IMG/VR virus record: IMGVR_UViG_3300013126_000003
Location: 1 to 58,987 of that record
Reading direction: 5' to 3' (one strand)
DNA length: 58,987 nucleotides
Source of the DNA: a virus
Below, piece after piece: positions 1-9,421 of the stretch (positions are counted from its first letter, which is position 1; each line of letters opens with the position of its first letter). Below the pieces are notes generated by a model that saw only the letters and a list, made by a program, of their open reading frames with translations, was not told where the DNA came from and ran no database searches. Made by a program: the position numbers and the translations under genes.

Positions 1-123
1 CACCCGAGAGTGAGAGAACTGAATGGCAGAACGGAATTATAGATACGGTTGAGTCTTCATTAAAAGAAACACTCGCTCCCGCACCTGCCCCCACACAAAG
101 TACAGCGTCTAAAGTATTTGCTC
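1..123. repeat. Terminal redundancy, left copy
   Basis: The first 123 bases are identical to the last 123 bases of the window. An overlap of this size at the ends of a contig is what a circular assembly produces. It lies inside an open reading frame that continues in frame across the join, so it is more likely an assembly overlap of a circular or circularly permuted molecule than a true short terminal repeat, though the latter cannot be excluded from sequence alone. Confidence 0.95.
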
Positions 124-3100
124 ACGTCAACGACGCGGTGACCGAGTTATCTGACGCTTTCTTCGATGGCCTTAAGGATGACGAGCAGTACACATTTTAC
201 ACTCACACAATCGACCAAGTTCCGCCTGAGTTTAGAAACACAGCAATGGAGGATAAGTCGGCTGCAAAAAGAAGTAAAGTGCTTGGTTTACCTATAGGTA
301 AACGCCAAGGCACTATATATAAATTCACGGCAAGTGGATTAAAGGCAAAAGAGATGAGAGGTAAAATCATTGAGTCTATGAGCTCAAAGATGGGTACCAA
401 TAAGGCAGAGATATTCGCCAACACTATGCGCTCTGTTGCTAATGTATTCCCCGACCTCAAGTCTGTGTTGTTTGATACTACCGAGGAGATGATAGACTAT
501 GCTAACGGCATCAGCCCTTCACTTGGTGATGGTATCCTTGGTGATGAGGGCGGAATTATTATCACTAAGAATGGTAAGCCGGTGGTGATTTTGATAAACA
601 ATCAAAACTCAAACCCAACCACACTACCTCACGAGGTATGGCATGGCATTCTCTTAAAGGCATTTGGCTCTAATGAACTACTCTTCGCCGAATTTAGAGA
701 GGCTATAAAAGAAAGACTCATCAAGAATGGGTATCAAAATATTGTAGACGAGTTAGATAGATTTGCTAACAATGAGGAGTACATCAAGTCTAACCAACAG
801 GCTGAAGAATGGCTCGTTCAACTTGGTGGGTTGCTTACCGCGTCGGGAATCACTCGCGAGAATATTACCCCTAAGACTAGAGCACTTCTTGATGATATCA
901 AGTCGGTGTTTAATCAAGTTGCTGAAAAACTTTTCGGTTATCCTGTCTTCTTAGAAGATGCTACCGCAGAAGATGTACTTGACTTTATGGTTGCTATCTC
1001 TGAGCGCATGGCTAAAGGGCAGGACATCTCATCATTCTTTAGAGATAAGGAGTCTAAAGCTGCAGCTCAAGGAACTCAAGTGTCTAAGCAGATAGGAGCC
1101 AAGAAGAAAGCTGAATACGCTGCGCGCTTGGAGAAAGAGCGTCCTGATATCGCCAATCAAGGGACTGCTCAAAGCATTGTAGACTTGGTTGAGAAGTTCG
1201 GCGAAGAGAACTCTCAAGACGGCAAGGGTAATCCCAAGCTAGAAAAGCTAGCGTTCCATTGGATTGGTAGAGGTAATGTGAAGTTGCCCGAGGATGGATA
1301 TAAGATTGTTGAAGCAGAGAAGTTGGCCACCAAAAACAAGGTAGACCCATTTGCTTTCTCAAACCCTATCGACATCATGGAGAAGTTTAAGGGTACTATA
1401 AAGGAAAAACCTGTTGACCCTGACACCGTTAAGGAGTTTAGCAATAAGGTGACCATACCCGGAACCAACGTAACCGTATACAATGTCGAGGACACTAAGG
1501 AAGGACAGGCCGCGGTTAGAAGAATTGCTGACACACATTGGGGTAAGAATTGGAATGGATGGTGCCTTATATCTCGAACAGGTAACGATAATGACCTAGA
1601 AAATGGTTGGAAGTTGTGGGAAGAAAACTATAATAAGACACCAAAGAAAATTGCTTTTGACAACGGAAAGATTATCGCCTTTCAAGCTAGTGATACCAAT
1701 CAAGAAAAATGGTGGGATAAAAGAGATGAGCCGTTCGATGGTGTGCCTATTCGTGAAAATATTGAGGACGGAAAGTACAAGGTGAGATCCACGTCTGAAT
1801 CGGGAGATGTTCTGTATACAAAAACATACAAAATAACACCGGGGAAAGAAGAGCAGTGGAATGAAGACGGTGTCAGAATATTCGAGAAAATAAACGACAA
1901 GAATGGAAAAGCTGTTTACGAACAGGAATGGAATGATGATGCTAGTCCAAAATCAAAAACATATTTTAATCTTGGAGGCGCTAACAACGTATTGAAAATA
2001 TCGTTTGATGAAGGAACTATATCTGACTTTAACACAGATATCCATGGTGGTTTTGAAACTGCTGAAAACGCAGACTTAGAAAACTACAAGATATTTAATA
2101 CCGACGGAAGCATTAGTGCCGAGTTATCGACAGAAGAAAACGAAGACGACCTAACAAAGACCATTACAATTACACTATTCAATGACGATGGCTCTGTTCA
2201 GAATCAAGCTCAAAAGGAAATTAAGTATGATGAGTCCATGGATGTATCATTAGGAGCCTCTGTTAAGATAACCGATGAAAACGGATTGGTTAGAAAAAAG
2301 GTTAAGTATCAAGGCTCAGGCCGTGCAGGATTCTACGGGAAGGTAAAAGAGTCGAGTACTTGGTATACCAACGGAAGTAAAAAAAGCGAGGTTCTTAATA
2401 ATACACCCCAAAACTATTCTGAAACTAGAGAGTGGAATGAAAACGGTCAGCTTGTAAAGGAAGATGTTGTTCCGTATGATGAGCAACATTTTGACTATGA
2501 CTATCAAAAAACAGGTGATGGCTCAGGGATGTTTGAGGAGATTCAGAGAATCGCCAAGAGTTACAATGTGGATATCAAGGGGTTTGCTCCTGCTGCAGTT
2601 AGCGAGTTTCAACTAGAGAAAGAGCTACGTCCGTATGGATACTCAGCTAAGCGATCGAAAGCTGAGCCAAGCGGAAGACAACGTGGTGTGTATATCGTTG
2701 ACCCAAAAGGTAGATTCTATAATCCATTTAAGATAAAAGCACAGCGCATCAATCTTGATGCGGGCAACCTTGAGGAGAATGTGTCATCAATCCCCGGCTA
2801 TGCCCGTATGGTTGATGAGGCTAACAAGGTTCTTGAGAAGTCATTGAGACGTGGCAATTCTTGGGATAAGTCGATGGAGAACGTGATGGCTTACGTCACC
2901 AACTCTGCGGTTTACGAGAGAGCTAATGACTCACAGCGTGAGCAGTTGGTCCGCAACGTGCGCGCCGAGTTCGGTAAGAGAGAAAAGTCTGCTCCATCAG
3001 TGGCTAAACTATTTGATACCATCAAGGATATCAAGATGATAACCATGGATGAGGTTGAGTTGCTCAAGAAGCAGCTCCGTGATCTAGCGCGTGGTGCCAA

Positions 3101-6100
3101 GGATGCTAAGATTGCTTGGATGAGTATCGCCAAGGAAGTGGCCAAGCAGATAAAAGAGCTTGTCGTTGCAGGAAAGATAACCAATAAGCAAGCGGCTAGC
3201 GTCATCACAAGACTCGCCAAGGTGAACATGTTCAGTCAGGACTCTATCGACAAGTTCGCGGACTACATGACCAAGGTGTTCAACGATGCTAACTACGACA
3301 TGAAGATTGAGAAGGCCCGCAAGAAATTACCTCGCGCCCTTCAAAACCTCAAGAAGAAAATTGGTATGTCTACCGCCCTTGCTCCGTCATTGGTTAGATT
3401 ATTCTCGATCAACCCTAGTCTCATCCCTGACAAGGTGCTTGAGAGATATCTTGAGTTAGTGGATATGTTCGGAAGCTCAGACACTGTTCTTGAGTTGGAC
3501 AATGTAACCACCGTTACTAACGACGTGAATGAGATACTCAATGCGGTTAGTGATGAGATTGACCTAGCTGACGAACTTGCTCTTCGATTGGAAGAATTTG
3601 AAGACAGAGTGTACGATGAGGATGGCAAGCTAGAGTACGCCAAGACAATAGCCAAGATGTTAGATGCAGATGTCATCTCTCAAGAGGAGGCTGAGGTTAT
3701 GCGCAAGTACAAAAATCAAATCCTACCTCAAGCTGAGAAGTCTGAGGCAACTAAAGAGGAGGTAGAAGAAGAGAAGAAGGGTCTTGTAAGAGCTATCAAG
3801 GCTATGACAATTAGCGTTGAGTTATTGCCAACAAGACTTGAGAGAGACTTGGCCAAGCGATTGGCTAGCCTTCTTAAGTCTGACCTACTCATGAAGATGT
3901 CGGTCAATCAGTTGAACAATGTAATCAAGTTGATTGATAATATCAACAACGGGTATGCACCGCGCTACGCTCAAATCTTGGTTGAGAAACTCAACTCTAT
4001 CGAAAGAGCCAAGGAGGATGTAGTCCCATCAGTTGAGACAGCCAAGCCACTTAAGTTCTCAAACTTTGTGGGCAAGGTGAAGGCGTCGTTCAAGGGAACT
4101 ACCGCTGCTCTTGAGATGATCCGCAGAACTCCGCTCACATTCATTGGCCATATCTTCGGCGACTTTAAGACCAACAAGATGTTCAATGGTGTGTTTGGTA
4201 TGTTGGCATCAAGCCAAGCTGCGTTCGATGCTGAGATGAACAGAGTGAACAAGAAGCTCAATGCGGCTCACGATGCCGTGGCTAAGTCACACAAGTATAG
4301 CACGAACAAAACACTTGAGTCTTCATTTAGAATGATGGCTTATATGCTTCAGCTTGAGTACGACAGTAATCCGGGTAGTGACAAAGTGAACACAGCGGCT
4401 AGCTTTATCAGAGCTACCCTTAAACATATCGCTAAGGACAAGGCTAAGTACAAAGAGAAAGATGCTGCATTGCTAGAAGATATCCTTGATAAGTACGGCA
4501 AAGACGTGACAGACAAGAAGGGTAACACGGTTAGAGAGATTGATATGAACAAGCTGCACAAGTCTTTCAATAAGGCTGAGCTTGAGGCTATCAAAACCAT
4601 TCGTGAAATAAATGATGGACTCACAGAGAAGGCTGTATACACTGCGTCAATCATTCGCGGTGAGAACATCTCTGTGCTAAACAACTATGTTCACCTTCCT
4701 GTTCTTCATGACTACAACCCGAACGAAAGGTCTACCGGTATTCAGAATGCTAACGCTTACAACAACTCACGAAGAGCGTCTTCTAAAGCTAAGACGTTAG
4801 AGGAACGCTCGGGTGATGTTTCACCGATTAACTTCGATGCCTTCGCATCTGCGCAGAGAGGGGCCAAATTTACACTCTTAGACTTCCACATGACTGAGGC
4901 TATCAGAACTGCGAGAAAGACCATTACAGAGGCCCGCGCGATGATGGAGGATAAGGGTACATTTAAGGGTGAGAAGAGAGAGATTCTCAACGCGATAGAC
5001 AAAGCTCTCGAGGAAGCGATCCGCAATGTGCTTACCAACAACTTCATCACCGATAGTTTTTGGGAGTCTGTTGCTAACGAGATATCTAAGCAGGGGTACC
5101 GTGCTATTCTTGCTAGCGCAGAGAGGTTCACAGCTGAGCTTGCATCTAACATGAGCTTTGTTCTGCTATCGGACCACGCGTCATTTGTTACAGGTGCTAA
5201 GTACAGCTCGGTGGTTATGTCTCCTGACGCTGTTCATATCATGGACAACGTGAGAAGTAAACAAACCAATCGACTATTCAGCGGTGATGCATTAACGGGC
5301 CGACTTATAGACACCTCCATCTTAGGTCAAGCAAGCGGAGTTAGATCGGTGGTATCTAGGAGTGCTGTTGCTGATGTGTCGAACATCATCTACAATCACT
5401 CGCTTAAGAAATTCAAGAACGGGGTTGAGGTTGTAGCTGACACGCTCATCTCTACTCCCGATAAGGTGGTGATGCGCCCTGTTTGGTTTGGTGCTTTTGC
5501 TAATGAGTTCAAAGCTATCACAGGTAAAGAGGTTGACTTCAAGAAGATTGCTGAGAATGATGAGGCTTACATGAATGCCAACAAGGATGCTATTAGTAGA
5601 GCTCGTGATGTTGCCGACACAAAGTCTATGTTTACCGGTGCTAGTGACAACCCATTTATGGGTATTCTTAAGAGCGCTGTTCATGCAGACGATGGCACGG
5701 TGAAGAGAGCGTACAAGAACTTCAACAACTTCATGACTCGATTCACTATCTACGAATACTCAGTAGCAAGACAAGGTATCTATGCCGCTATGGGTAATGG
5801 GTCTATCACAAAAGCTCAAGGGGTTAAACTTATTGCAGGTGTTACCGCTCGTATGACTACCTACACTCTGTTGACATCACTACTTGGAAGCGCTGTATTA
5901 TCTATGTTTGGTATCGAAGATGAGGAAGAAGAAACTAAGAAGACTTTCTTACAGAAACTTTCTCAAGCTCTAGCATCGTCAGCCACGTCGCTTATTGTAG
6001 GGCGTGACTTTGGTAATGCAGTGAAGGCATTCACCAATGCGGGTGTCGAGAAGATAAACGAGGAGTTCTTTACCGCCTTGAGAAAGGCTGATGTGAATGA

Positions 6101-6965
6101 ACGCACGGGCGAGGTAACTTATCCATACGATCCGTATACCGACGCCATTTCTTACTCACCTCTTCCTAAGTCTAAGAAAGGACAACAGACAGACCTAGGT
6201 GATATCTTAACCATATTCGCCGGGTCGTTCACTCCTCTTGCAAAGACAGCAGACTTAGCAATCAAGAAGACATTTGAGGGACCTAAGAAAGAAGCGTCTG
6301 CTATCGAGAGGCAGAAGAACGAGATACTCTTACGATTGCCACTTGAGATACTTGGCAACATGGGTATGATACCTCTTTATAAAGACGTGAGAAGGGTTGT
6401 GATGGGTACAATATACGAGGACCTTCAGAAAGAGCAGCGTGCAAAAACAAAAGCACAGCAGGAGAATGAGTTCCAAAAGAGCAGACTTGGCATCTATCAG
6501 TCCAAGGAAGATATGAAGCGATACGACCCTGACTTGTACGAGAAAACATTCGGGCCATCGTCTCCTTACTACGAGGAGGACGAGCAACATCGCGCTGAAG
6601 AAAGAGCTAAGTCAAAAGCAAAGAGAGAAGCCAAGGACTTTCAGTTTGGTTACGAACAAGACCAAGTGATTGAGAAGGATGAGCTTACCCGAGCAGAGCT
6701 TAAGCGTTATTTCCCTCAAGAGTATGAGAAGAAGTATGGCAAGAGTGCGCCCAACTACAAAGAGATAGAGGCCGAGCGAAAGAAGAGTAAGGAAGAAAGA
6801 CTTAAGAGAAGACAGATGCTTGATAAGCAGTTTGGATACACATCTACCGAGAGAGGTTCTAGCACAAGAGGGACCGGCTCAACTCGTGGTGAGTCAACTA
6901 GAGGAGAAGGCTTAACTAGAGGAGGGTCGAGCACAAGAGGTGGGTCAAGTCTTAGAGGGAGGTGA
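1..6965 (+). CDS. Giant internal virion/polyvalent protein, C-terminal two thirds
   Basis: This is the 3' part of a 3396-residue protein whose start is at 55639; the frame is open from the first base and matches across the circular join. Visible parts, numbered on the whole protein: a zincin-type metal site HEVWH at about 1286-1290 inside LPHEVWHGIL; a Trp-rich segment around 1590-1660 (THWGKNWNGWCLIS); about 240 residues of short 'W..NG....E' repeats resembling YwqK/MORN-like repeats (about 1665-1905); long helical, Lys/Glu-rich stretches; a hydrophobic segment near 3040-3065; two tandem copies of a motif ending QFGY; and a C-terminal tail of TRG repeats (about 3356-3396). Size, mosaic layout and position after two internal virion proteins match phage polyvalent proteins that are ejected with the DNA. 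The peptidase activity is inferred only from HExxH. Confidence 0.9.
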   Translation, partial: PESERTEWQNGIIDTVESSLKETLAPAPAPTQSTASKVFAHVNDAVTELSDAFFDGLKDDEQYTFYTHTIDQVPPEFRNTAMEDKSAAKRSKVLGLPIGKRQGTIYKFTASGLKAKEMRGKIIESMSSKMGTNKAEIFANTMRSVANVFPDLKSVLFDTTEEMIDYANGISPSLGDGILGDEGGIIITKNGKPVVILINNQNSNPTTLPHEVWHGILLKAFGSNELLFAEFREAIKERLIKNGYQNIVDELDRFANNEEYIKSNQQAEEWLVQLGGLLTASGITRENITPKTRALLDDIKSVFNQVAEKLFGYPVFLEDATAEDVLDFMVAISERMAKGQDISSFFRDKESKAAAQGTQVSKQIGAKKKAEYAARLEKERPDIANQGTAQSIVDLVEKFGEENSQDGKGNPKLEKLAFHWIGRGNVKLPEDGYKIVEAEKLATKNKVDPFAFSNPIDIMEKFKGTIKEKPVDPDTVKEFSNKVTIPGTNVTVYNVEDTKEGQAAVRRIADTHWGKNWNGWCLISRTGNDNDLENGWKLWEENYNKTPKKIAFDNGKIIAFQASDTNQEKWWDKRDEPFDGVPIRENIEDGKYKVRSTSESGDVLYTKTYKITPGKEEQWNEDGVRIFEKINDKNGKAVYEQEWNDDASPKSKTYFNLGGANNVLKISFDEGTISDFNTDIHGGFETAENADLENYKIFNTDGSISAELSTEENEDDLTKTITITLFNDDGSVQNQAQKEIKYDESMDVSLGASVKITDENGLVRKKVKYQGSGRAGFYGKVKESSTWYTNGSKKSEVLNNTPQNYSETREWNENGQLVKEDVVPYDEQHFDYDYQKTGDGSGMFEEIQRIAKSYNVDIKGFAPAAVSEFQLEKELRPYGYSAKRSKAEPSGRQRGVYIVDPKGRFYNPFKIKAQRINLDAGNLEENVSSIPGYARMVDEANKVLEKSLRRGNSWDKSMENVMAYVTNSAVYERANDSQREQLVRNVRAEFGKREKSAPSVAKLFDTIKDIKMITMDEVELLKKQLRDLARGAKDAKIAWMSIAKEVAKQIKELVVAGKITNKQAASVITRLAKVNMFSQDSIDKFADYMTKVFNDANYDMKIEKARKKLPRALQNLKKKIGMSTALAPSLVRLFSINPSLIPDKVLERYLELVDMFGSSDTVLELDNVTTVTNDVNEILNAVSDEIDLADELALRLEEFEDRVYDEDGKLEYAKTIAKMLDADVISQEEAEVMRKYKNQILPQAEKSEATKEEVEEEKKGLVRAIKAMTISVELLPTRLERDLAKRLASLLKSDLLMKMSVNQLNNVIKLIDNINNGYAPRYAQILVEKLNSIERAKEDVVPSVETAKPLKFSNFVGKVKASFKGTTAALEMIRRTPLTFIGHIFGDFKTNKMFNGVFGMLASSQAAFDAEMNRVNKKLNAAHDAVAKSHKYSTNKTLESSFRMMAYMLQLEYDSNPGSDKVNTAASFIRATLKHIAKDKAKYKEKDAALLEDILDKYGKDVTDKKGNTVREIDMNKLHKSFNKAELEAIKTIREINDGLTEKAVYTASIIRGENISVLNNYVHLPVLHDYNPNERSTGIQNANAYNNSRRASSKAKTLEERSGDVSPINFDAFASAQRGAKFTLLDFHMTEAIRTARKTITEARAMMEDKGTFKGEKREILNAIDKALEEAIRNVLTNNFITDSFWESVANEISKQGYRAILASAERFTAELASNMSFVLLSDHASFVTGAKYSSVVMSPDAVHIMDNVRSKQTNRLFSGDALTGRLIDTSILGQASGVRSVVSRSAVADVSNIIYNHSLKKFKNGVEVVADTLISTPDKVVMRPVWFGAFANEFKAITGKEVDFKKIAENDEAYMNANKDAISRARDVADTKSMFTGASDNPFMGILKSAVHADDGTVKRAYKNFNNFMTRFTIYEYSVARQGIYAAMGNGSITKAQGVKLIAGVTARMTTYTLLTSLLGSAVLSMFGIEDEEEETKKTFLQKLSQALASSATSLIVGRDFGNAVKAFTNAGVEKINEEFFTALRKADVNERTGEVTYPYDPYTDAISYSPLPKSKKGQQTDLGDILTIFAGSFTPLAKTADLAIKKTFEGPKKEASAIERQKNEILLRLPLEILGNMGMIPLYKDVRRVVMGTIYEDLQKEQRAKTKAQQENEFQKSRLGIYQSKEDMKRYDPDLYEKTFGPSSPYYEEDEQHRAEERAKSKAKREAKDFQFGYEQDQVIEKDELTRAELKRYFPQEYEKKYGKSAPNYKEIEAERKKSKEERLKRRQMLDKQFGYTSTERGSSTRGTGSTRGESTRGEGLTRGGSSTRGGSSLRGR

Positions 6966-7382
6966 GAACCTCACATACTTCAAAGACTTCTGCTTCTCGT
7001 AGTATACCATAAGCTCAACATCGCTGACAGCACCATTGCGGGGAGTTCTACCTCCCTGCCTTATCTGTCCTTCTAGCTTGTCAGGCTTACCGTATATGAT
7101 ACCATCCTCACACGCCCATATGATGACAGGGTTGAGACGTTTGTCTACGAGCTTAATAACCTTATGGGCAGAAATAGGAAGAGGATAAGCCTCTCTCATG
7201 GTTCTTATCCTCCCCTTTACCTCAGCGTACCCTACAACCTTACCGTCTTTATCGAACACTTTGTAGTCGATATCGAATGGGTCTAGCTTCTGATACGACC
7301 CTGAGAATATCTTGACGAAAGTCTCGATAGCCCTCTTCTCTCTTGCTAGGTCTTCTTCGGTTTCAAAAATCATCTTCTTCAA
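6945..7382 (-). CDS. PD-(D/E)XK-like nuclease
   Basis: A 145-residue protein with the pattern D-IDYKVFD...GYAEVKGR, the usual D...ExK core of a restriction-endonuclease-like fold, at about residues 37-57. It could be a Holliday-junction resolvase or a small endonuclease acting in recombination or packaging. It is the last gene of the leftward operon: its start overlaps the preceding gene by 20 bases, and its 3' end overlaps the 3' end of the giant gene by 21 bases on the other strand. The fold assignment is by motif only. Confidence 0.7.
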   Translation of the reverse strand: MKKMIFETEEDLAREKRAIETFVKIFSGSYQKLDPFDIDYKVFDKDGKVVGYAEVKGRIRTMREAYPLPISAHKVIKLVDKRLNPVIIWACEDGIIYGKPDKLEGQIRQGGRTPRNGAVSDVELMVYYEKQKSLKYVRFSPPSKT

Positions 7383-7545
7383 TGGATTTGATGACGCATC
7401 GGAGCTCCATGATTAGAAACTTAACGTCTCTATCTACCTTGCTAAACTCTCTATCGACTACATTCTCGTAGACCTCGGCAAGCAAGGTGTGGTATTCGTT
7501 AAATCGTAACGATAACCGTTGGGCTCTTTCGTCTTCTGCGCTCAT
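7363..7545 (-). CDS. Hypothetical protein, 60 aa
   Basis: Short helical, acidic protein of unknown function. It overlaps its upstream neighbour by 4 bases (ATGA-type coupling) and its downstream neighbour by 20, so it belongs to the translationally coupled nuclease/DnaA-like cluster. No motif was recognised. Confidence 0.6.
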   Translation of the reverse strand: MSAEDERAQRLSLRFNEYHTLLAEVYENVVDREFSKVDRDVKFLIMELRCVIKSIEEDDF

Positions 7546-8054
7546 TTGAATAGGCCGCCGTTAAACATTTCTTTAATCTTCATATGCAGCACATCTTCCA
7601 TGTCGTGAGGCGTTCTTTCATGCATCTCCTTTAGGATATTCTTAAAACGTATGTGCATGCTCTTGTAGTTTTGTAACTTTCCGTTTTCCAAAATTAGTGA
7701 ATCTATTCGAGATTGCAACTCTTCTGTTAAACTCTGTGAGAACGCATTGCCGAACACGCGATTAGGGTTGACGCCTTCATTGAAAGACTTGCTACACTCG
7801 GTGTACACATCTCTCAAATACTTATCAACGGTGACTAGCTCATAAAACTTTCTGACCCCACACAAAACGGTTGCGTGGTCTTTATAAACATAGTTCCCAA
7901 TCATCTGCTGTGTATGACCCTTGCTCCGCATGATAACATAAAATACCATGCGTCCATAAACATAGTCTCGCTTACGCATCTTGTTCTTTATATCTACCCC
8001 CATGACCGCTTGGATAATATCCCTAAGCATGTCAAACTCTTGTTTCCTTGTCAT
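7542..8054 (-). CDS. DnaA domain IV-like DNA-binding protein
   Basis: 170 residues. The first 90 residues resemble the DnaA C-terminal helix-turn-helix domain: KDHATVLCGVRKFYEL matches the signature helix of DnaA domain IV (DHTTVLHACRKI type), preceded by RMVFYVIMRSKG. There is no AAA+ ATPase domain. The rest is a predicted coiled coil. It may recognise DnaA-box-like sites at the phage origin or recruit host initiation factors; the role is inferred. It overlaps the VRR-NUC gene by 4 bases. Confidence 0.75.
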   Translation of the reverse strand: MTRKQEFDMLRDIIQAVMGVDIKNKMRKRDYVYGRMVFYVIMRSKGHTQQMIGNYVYKDHATVLCGVRKFYELVTVDKYLRDVYTECSKSFNEGVNPNRVFGNAFSQSLTEELQSRIDSLILENGKLQNYKSMHIRFKNILKEMHERTPHDMEDVLHMKIKEMFNGGLFK

Positions 8055-8290
8055 CCCTTGTAAACTTCTGTTTTGATTCCGTGGTTATTTAATTCCTTCA
8101 TGCGATACTTCTGCAGCTCAGACGGTTCTTTACCCGGCTGCTTTACCTCACTGAACAGCACGTTGCTATTCGGAGGTATAGCTAGCAGGTCGGGTATGCC
8201 ATTCTTGTTTGTACGAATGAGCTTTATCACATAGTACCCCTGAGCCTCAAGCTCTTTGATACGCTTACTCTGTATCTGTTGTTCCTTCAT
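8051..8290 (-). CDS. VRR-NUC domain nuclease
   Basis: A 79-residue stand-alone VRR-NUC protein, the length typical of phage versions. Conserved blocks are GIPDLLA (about residues 31-37) and FSEVKQPGKEPSELQ, giving the D...ExK catalytic arrangement, followed by the characteristic C-terminal 'L...G.KTEVY'. VRR-NUC enzymes are structure-specific nucleases, so a role in processing replication or recombination intermediates is likely. It is next to the DnaA-like gene in the same operon. Confidence 0.85.
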   Translation of the reverse strand: MKEQQIQSKRIKELEAQGYYVIKLIRTNKNGIPDLLAIPPNSNVLFSEVKQPGKEPSELQKYRMKELNNHGIKTEVYKG

Positions 8291-8549
8291 TGTACGCTAC
8301 TCTTAATCTGAACATGTGATTGAGTTGGTTCGCTTGCTTGAGAGCGGTGCTATTTGGCACGCGCCTGTTCTTTCTCAAATACTTTGCAGTCCATTCAATG
8401 AATGTATCCTGTTGTTTCTTAGTCATGGTATATAGGTCATACCAATTATCCTTTCGATCCTTGATATCGTTATACCCAAGGTCTATCTCAGCGATGATAA
8501 ACATCACATCAATAATCTCCTTTACCATATCAGCATTCGTCTTTCTCAT
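8265..8549 (-). CDS. Conserved small phage protein, 94 aa
   Basis: Function unknown. It contains WYDLYTMTKKQQDTFIEWTAKYL, a segment like one seen in many small uncharacterised phage proteins. It overlaps the VRR-NUC gene by 26 bases and is part of the leftward replication operon. Confidence 0.65.
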   Translation of the reverse strand: MRKTNADMVKEIIDVMFIIAEIDLGYNDIKDRKDNWYDLYTMTKKQQDTFIEWTAKYLRKNRRVPNSTALKQANQLNHMFRLRVAYNEGTTDTE

Positions 8550-8637
8550 TTGCCCATTGTATTAGTTGGAAAATAAATCCTAGCACCGATGCACCTAGTA
8601 TAAACAAAAGTACAATCCATAAAGCCTGTGATATCAT
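8530..8637 (-). CDS. Small single-pass membrane peptide, 35 aa
   Basis: An ATG 4 bases after the stop of the upstream gene opens a 35-codon frame beginning MISQALWIVLLFILGASV. Residues 5-25 form one strongly hydrophobic segment, followed by a polar tail. It overlaps the next gene start by 20 bases, as neighbours in this operon often do. Hydrophobicity and tight spacing support it; there is no homology I can name. Confidence 0.45.
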   Translation of the reverse strand: MISQALWIVLLFILGASVLGFIFQLIQWANEKDEC

Positions 8638-8641
8638 AGCT

Positions 8642-8851
8642 CTACTTGTTGTTAAACTTTACAGGCTCCCAATAAAAGACCTCGTCCCCTTTATAATTCA
8701 AACCCCACGCAACTTTATACACAACCTCAGCCTTTTCCAACCATCTTGTTTCTAAATTTAATGTTAACGGGAACCACAGGAACCCCGTCTTGATTACCTC
8801 ACGCTTTTGATGATAAGCGTCTCTCATTTCTTTTTGTCTTGTGAATCTCAT
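8642..8851 (-). CDS. Hypothetical protein, 69 aa
   Basis: A basic, Trp-rich small protein (WFPLTLNLETRWL, WGLNYKGDEVFYWEPV). It starts in a 4-base ATGA overlap with the upstream gene, which supports the start. Function unknown. Confidence 0.6.
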   Translation of the reverse strand: MRFTRQKEMRDAYHQKREVIKTGFLWFPLTLNLETRWLEKAEVVYKVAWGLNYKGDEVFYWEPVKFNNK

Positions 8852-9168
8852 AGCTTTCTTATGTATATGTTGTGTAAATTAACTATGTGCTCTGCGGTTT
8901 CATTGTCTAAAAGACCTGCGGGCACAACCATATACTCCTCAATCTCGCCACCATCATCAAATAGTAGTGGCTCTACAGTTGCAATCATTCGGCACCAACA
9001 TGCCTCACCTTGTGAGCAGGCGTCTACCCTCCACTTCACGGTGAGTGACTTCTTTTTTGCCTCCTGATAGGTCATGACCTCTGACTCTTCTTCTGTTTCG
9101 TCCGGCTCATTGTACGGAGCGCGAGGATCGCCCTCTGCGCCCCAAGGTAAGTTACTGTTCATCGTCAA
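8848..9168 (-). CDS. Hypothetical protein, 106 aa
   Basis: Acidic N-terminus (about residues 15-30) followed by a mixed domain with CSQGEACWC. The first two in-frame Mets (positions 1 and 3) are both possible. It overlaps the upstream gene by 17 bases. Function unknown. Confidence 0.55.
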   Translation of the reverse strand: MTMNSNLPWGAEGDPRAPYNEPDETEEESEVMTYQEAKKKSLTVKWRVDACSQGEACWCRMIATVEPLLFDDGGEIEEYMVVPAGLLDNETAEHIVNLHNIYIRKL

Positions 9169-9421
9169 ATAATTTTAATTGGTTCTCATCTGTCTTGAAA
9201 TGCACTCGCTCTATTGGAACTTCTGCCGCTTTCTGAGCCTCAATGATTAGCTTCTTCATGTAGATAGCATGGTCTAATGATTCCTCGTAAGCGTGTTGCA
9301 TCCATTTGAGAGCATCAAGCTCGGCCCTGTCAACACTGACACCGTACTTTTCAATGCCCATTTTTTCTCTAGCTCTAAGGTCAAGCATGACCTGAGCATA
9401 AACTTTCTTTGGTCTACCCAT
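9152..9421 (-). CDS. Conserved phage protein, possible MazG-like helical protein
   Basis: 89 residues: MGRPKKVYAQVMLDLRAREK then GIEKYG and a helical segment ending in EESLDHAIYMKKLI. Proteins with this 'R..KYG...ExxxDxxxY' arrangement are common in phages and look like short all-alpha nucleotide-pyrophosphohydrolase relatives, but I do not see a full set of metal ligands. It overlaps the helicase gene by 8 bases. Confidence 0.55.
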   Translation of the reverse strand: MGRPKKVYAQVMLDLRAREKMGIEKYGVSVDRAELDALKWMQHAYEESLDHAIYMKKLIIEAQKAAEVPIERVHFKTDENQLKLFDDEQ

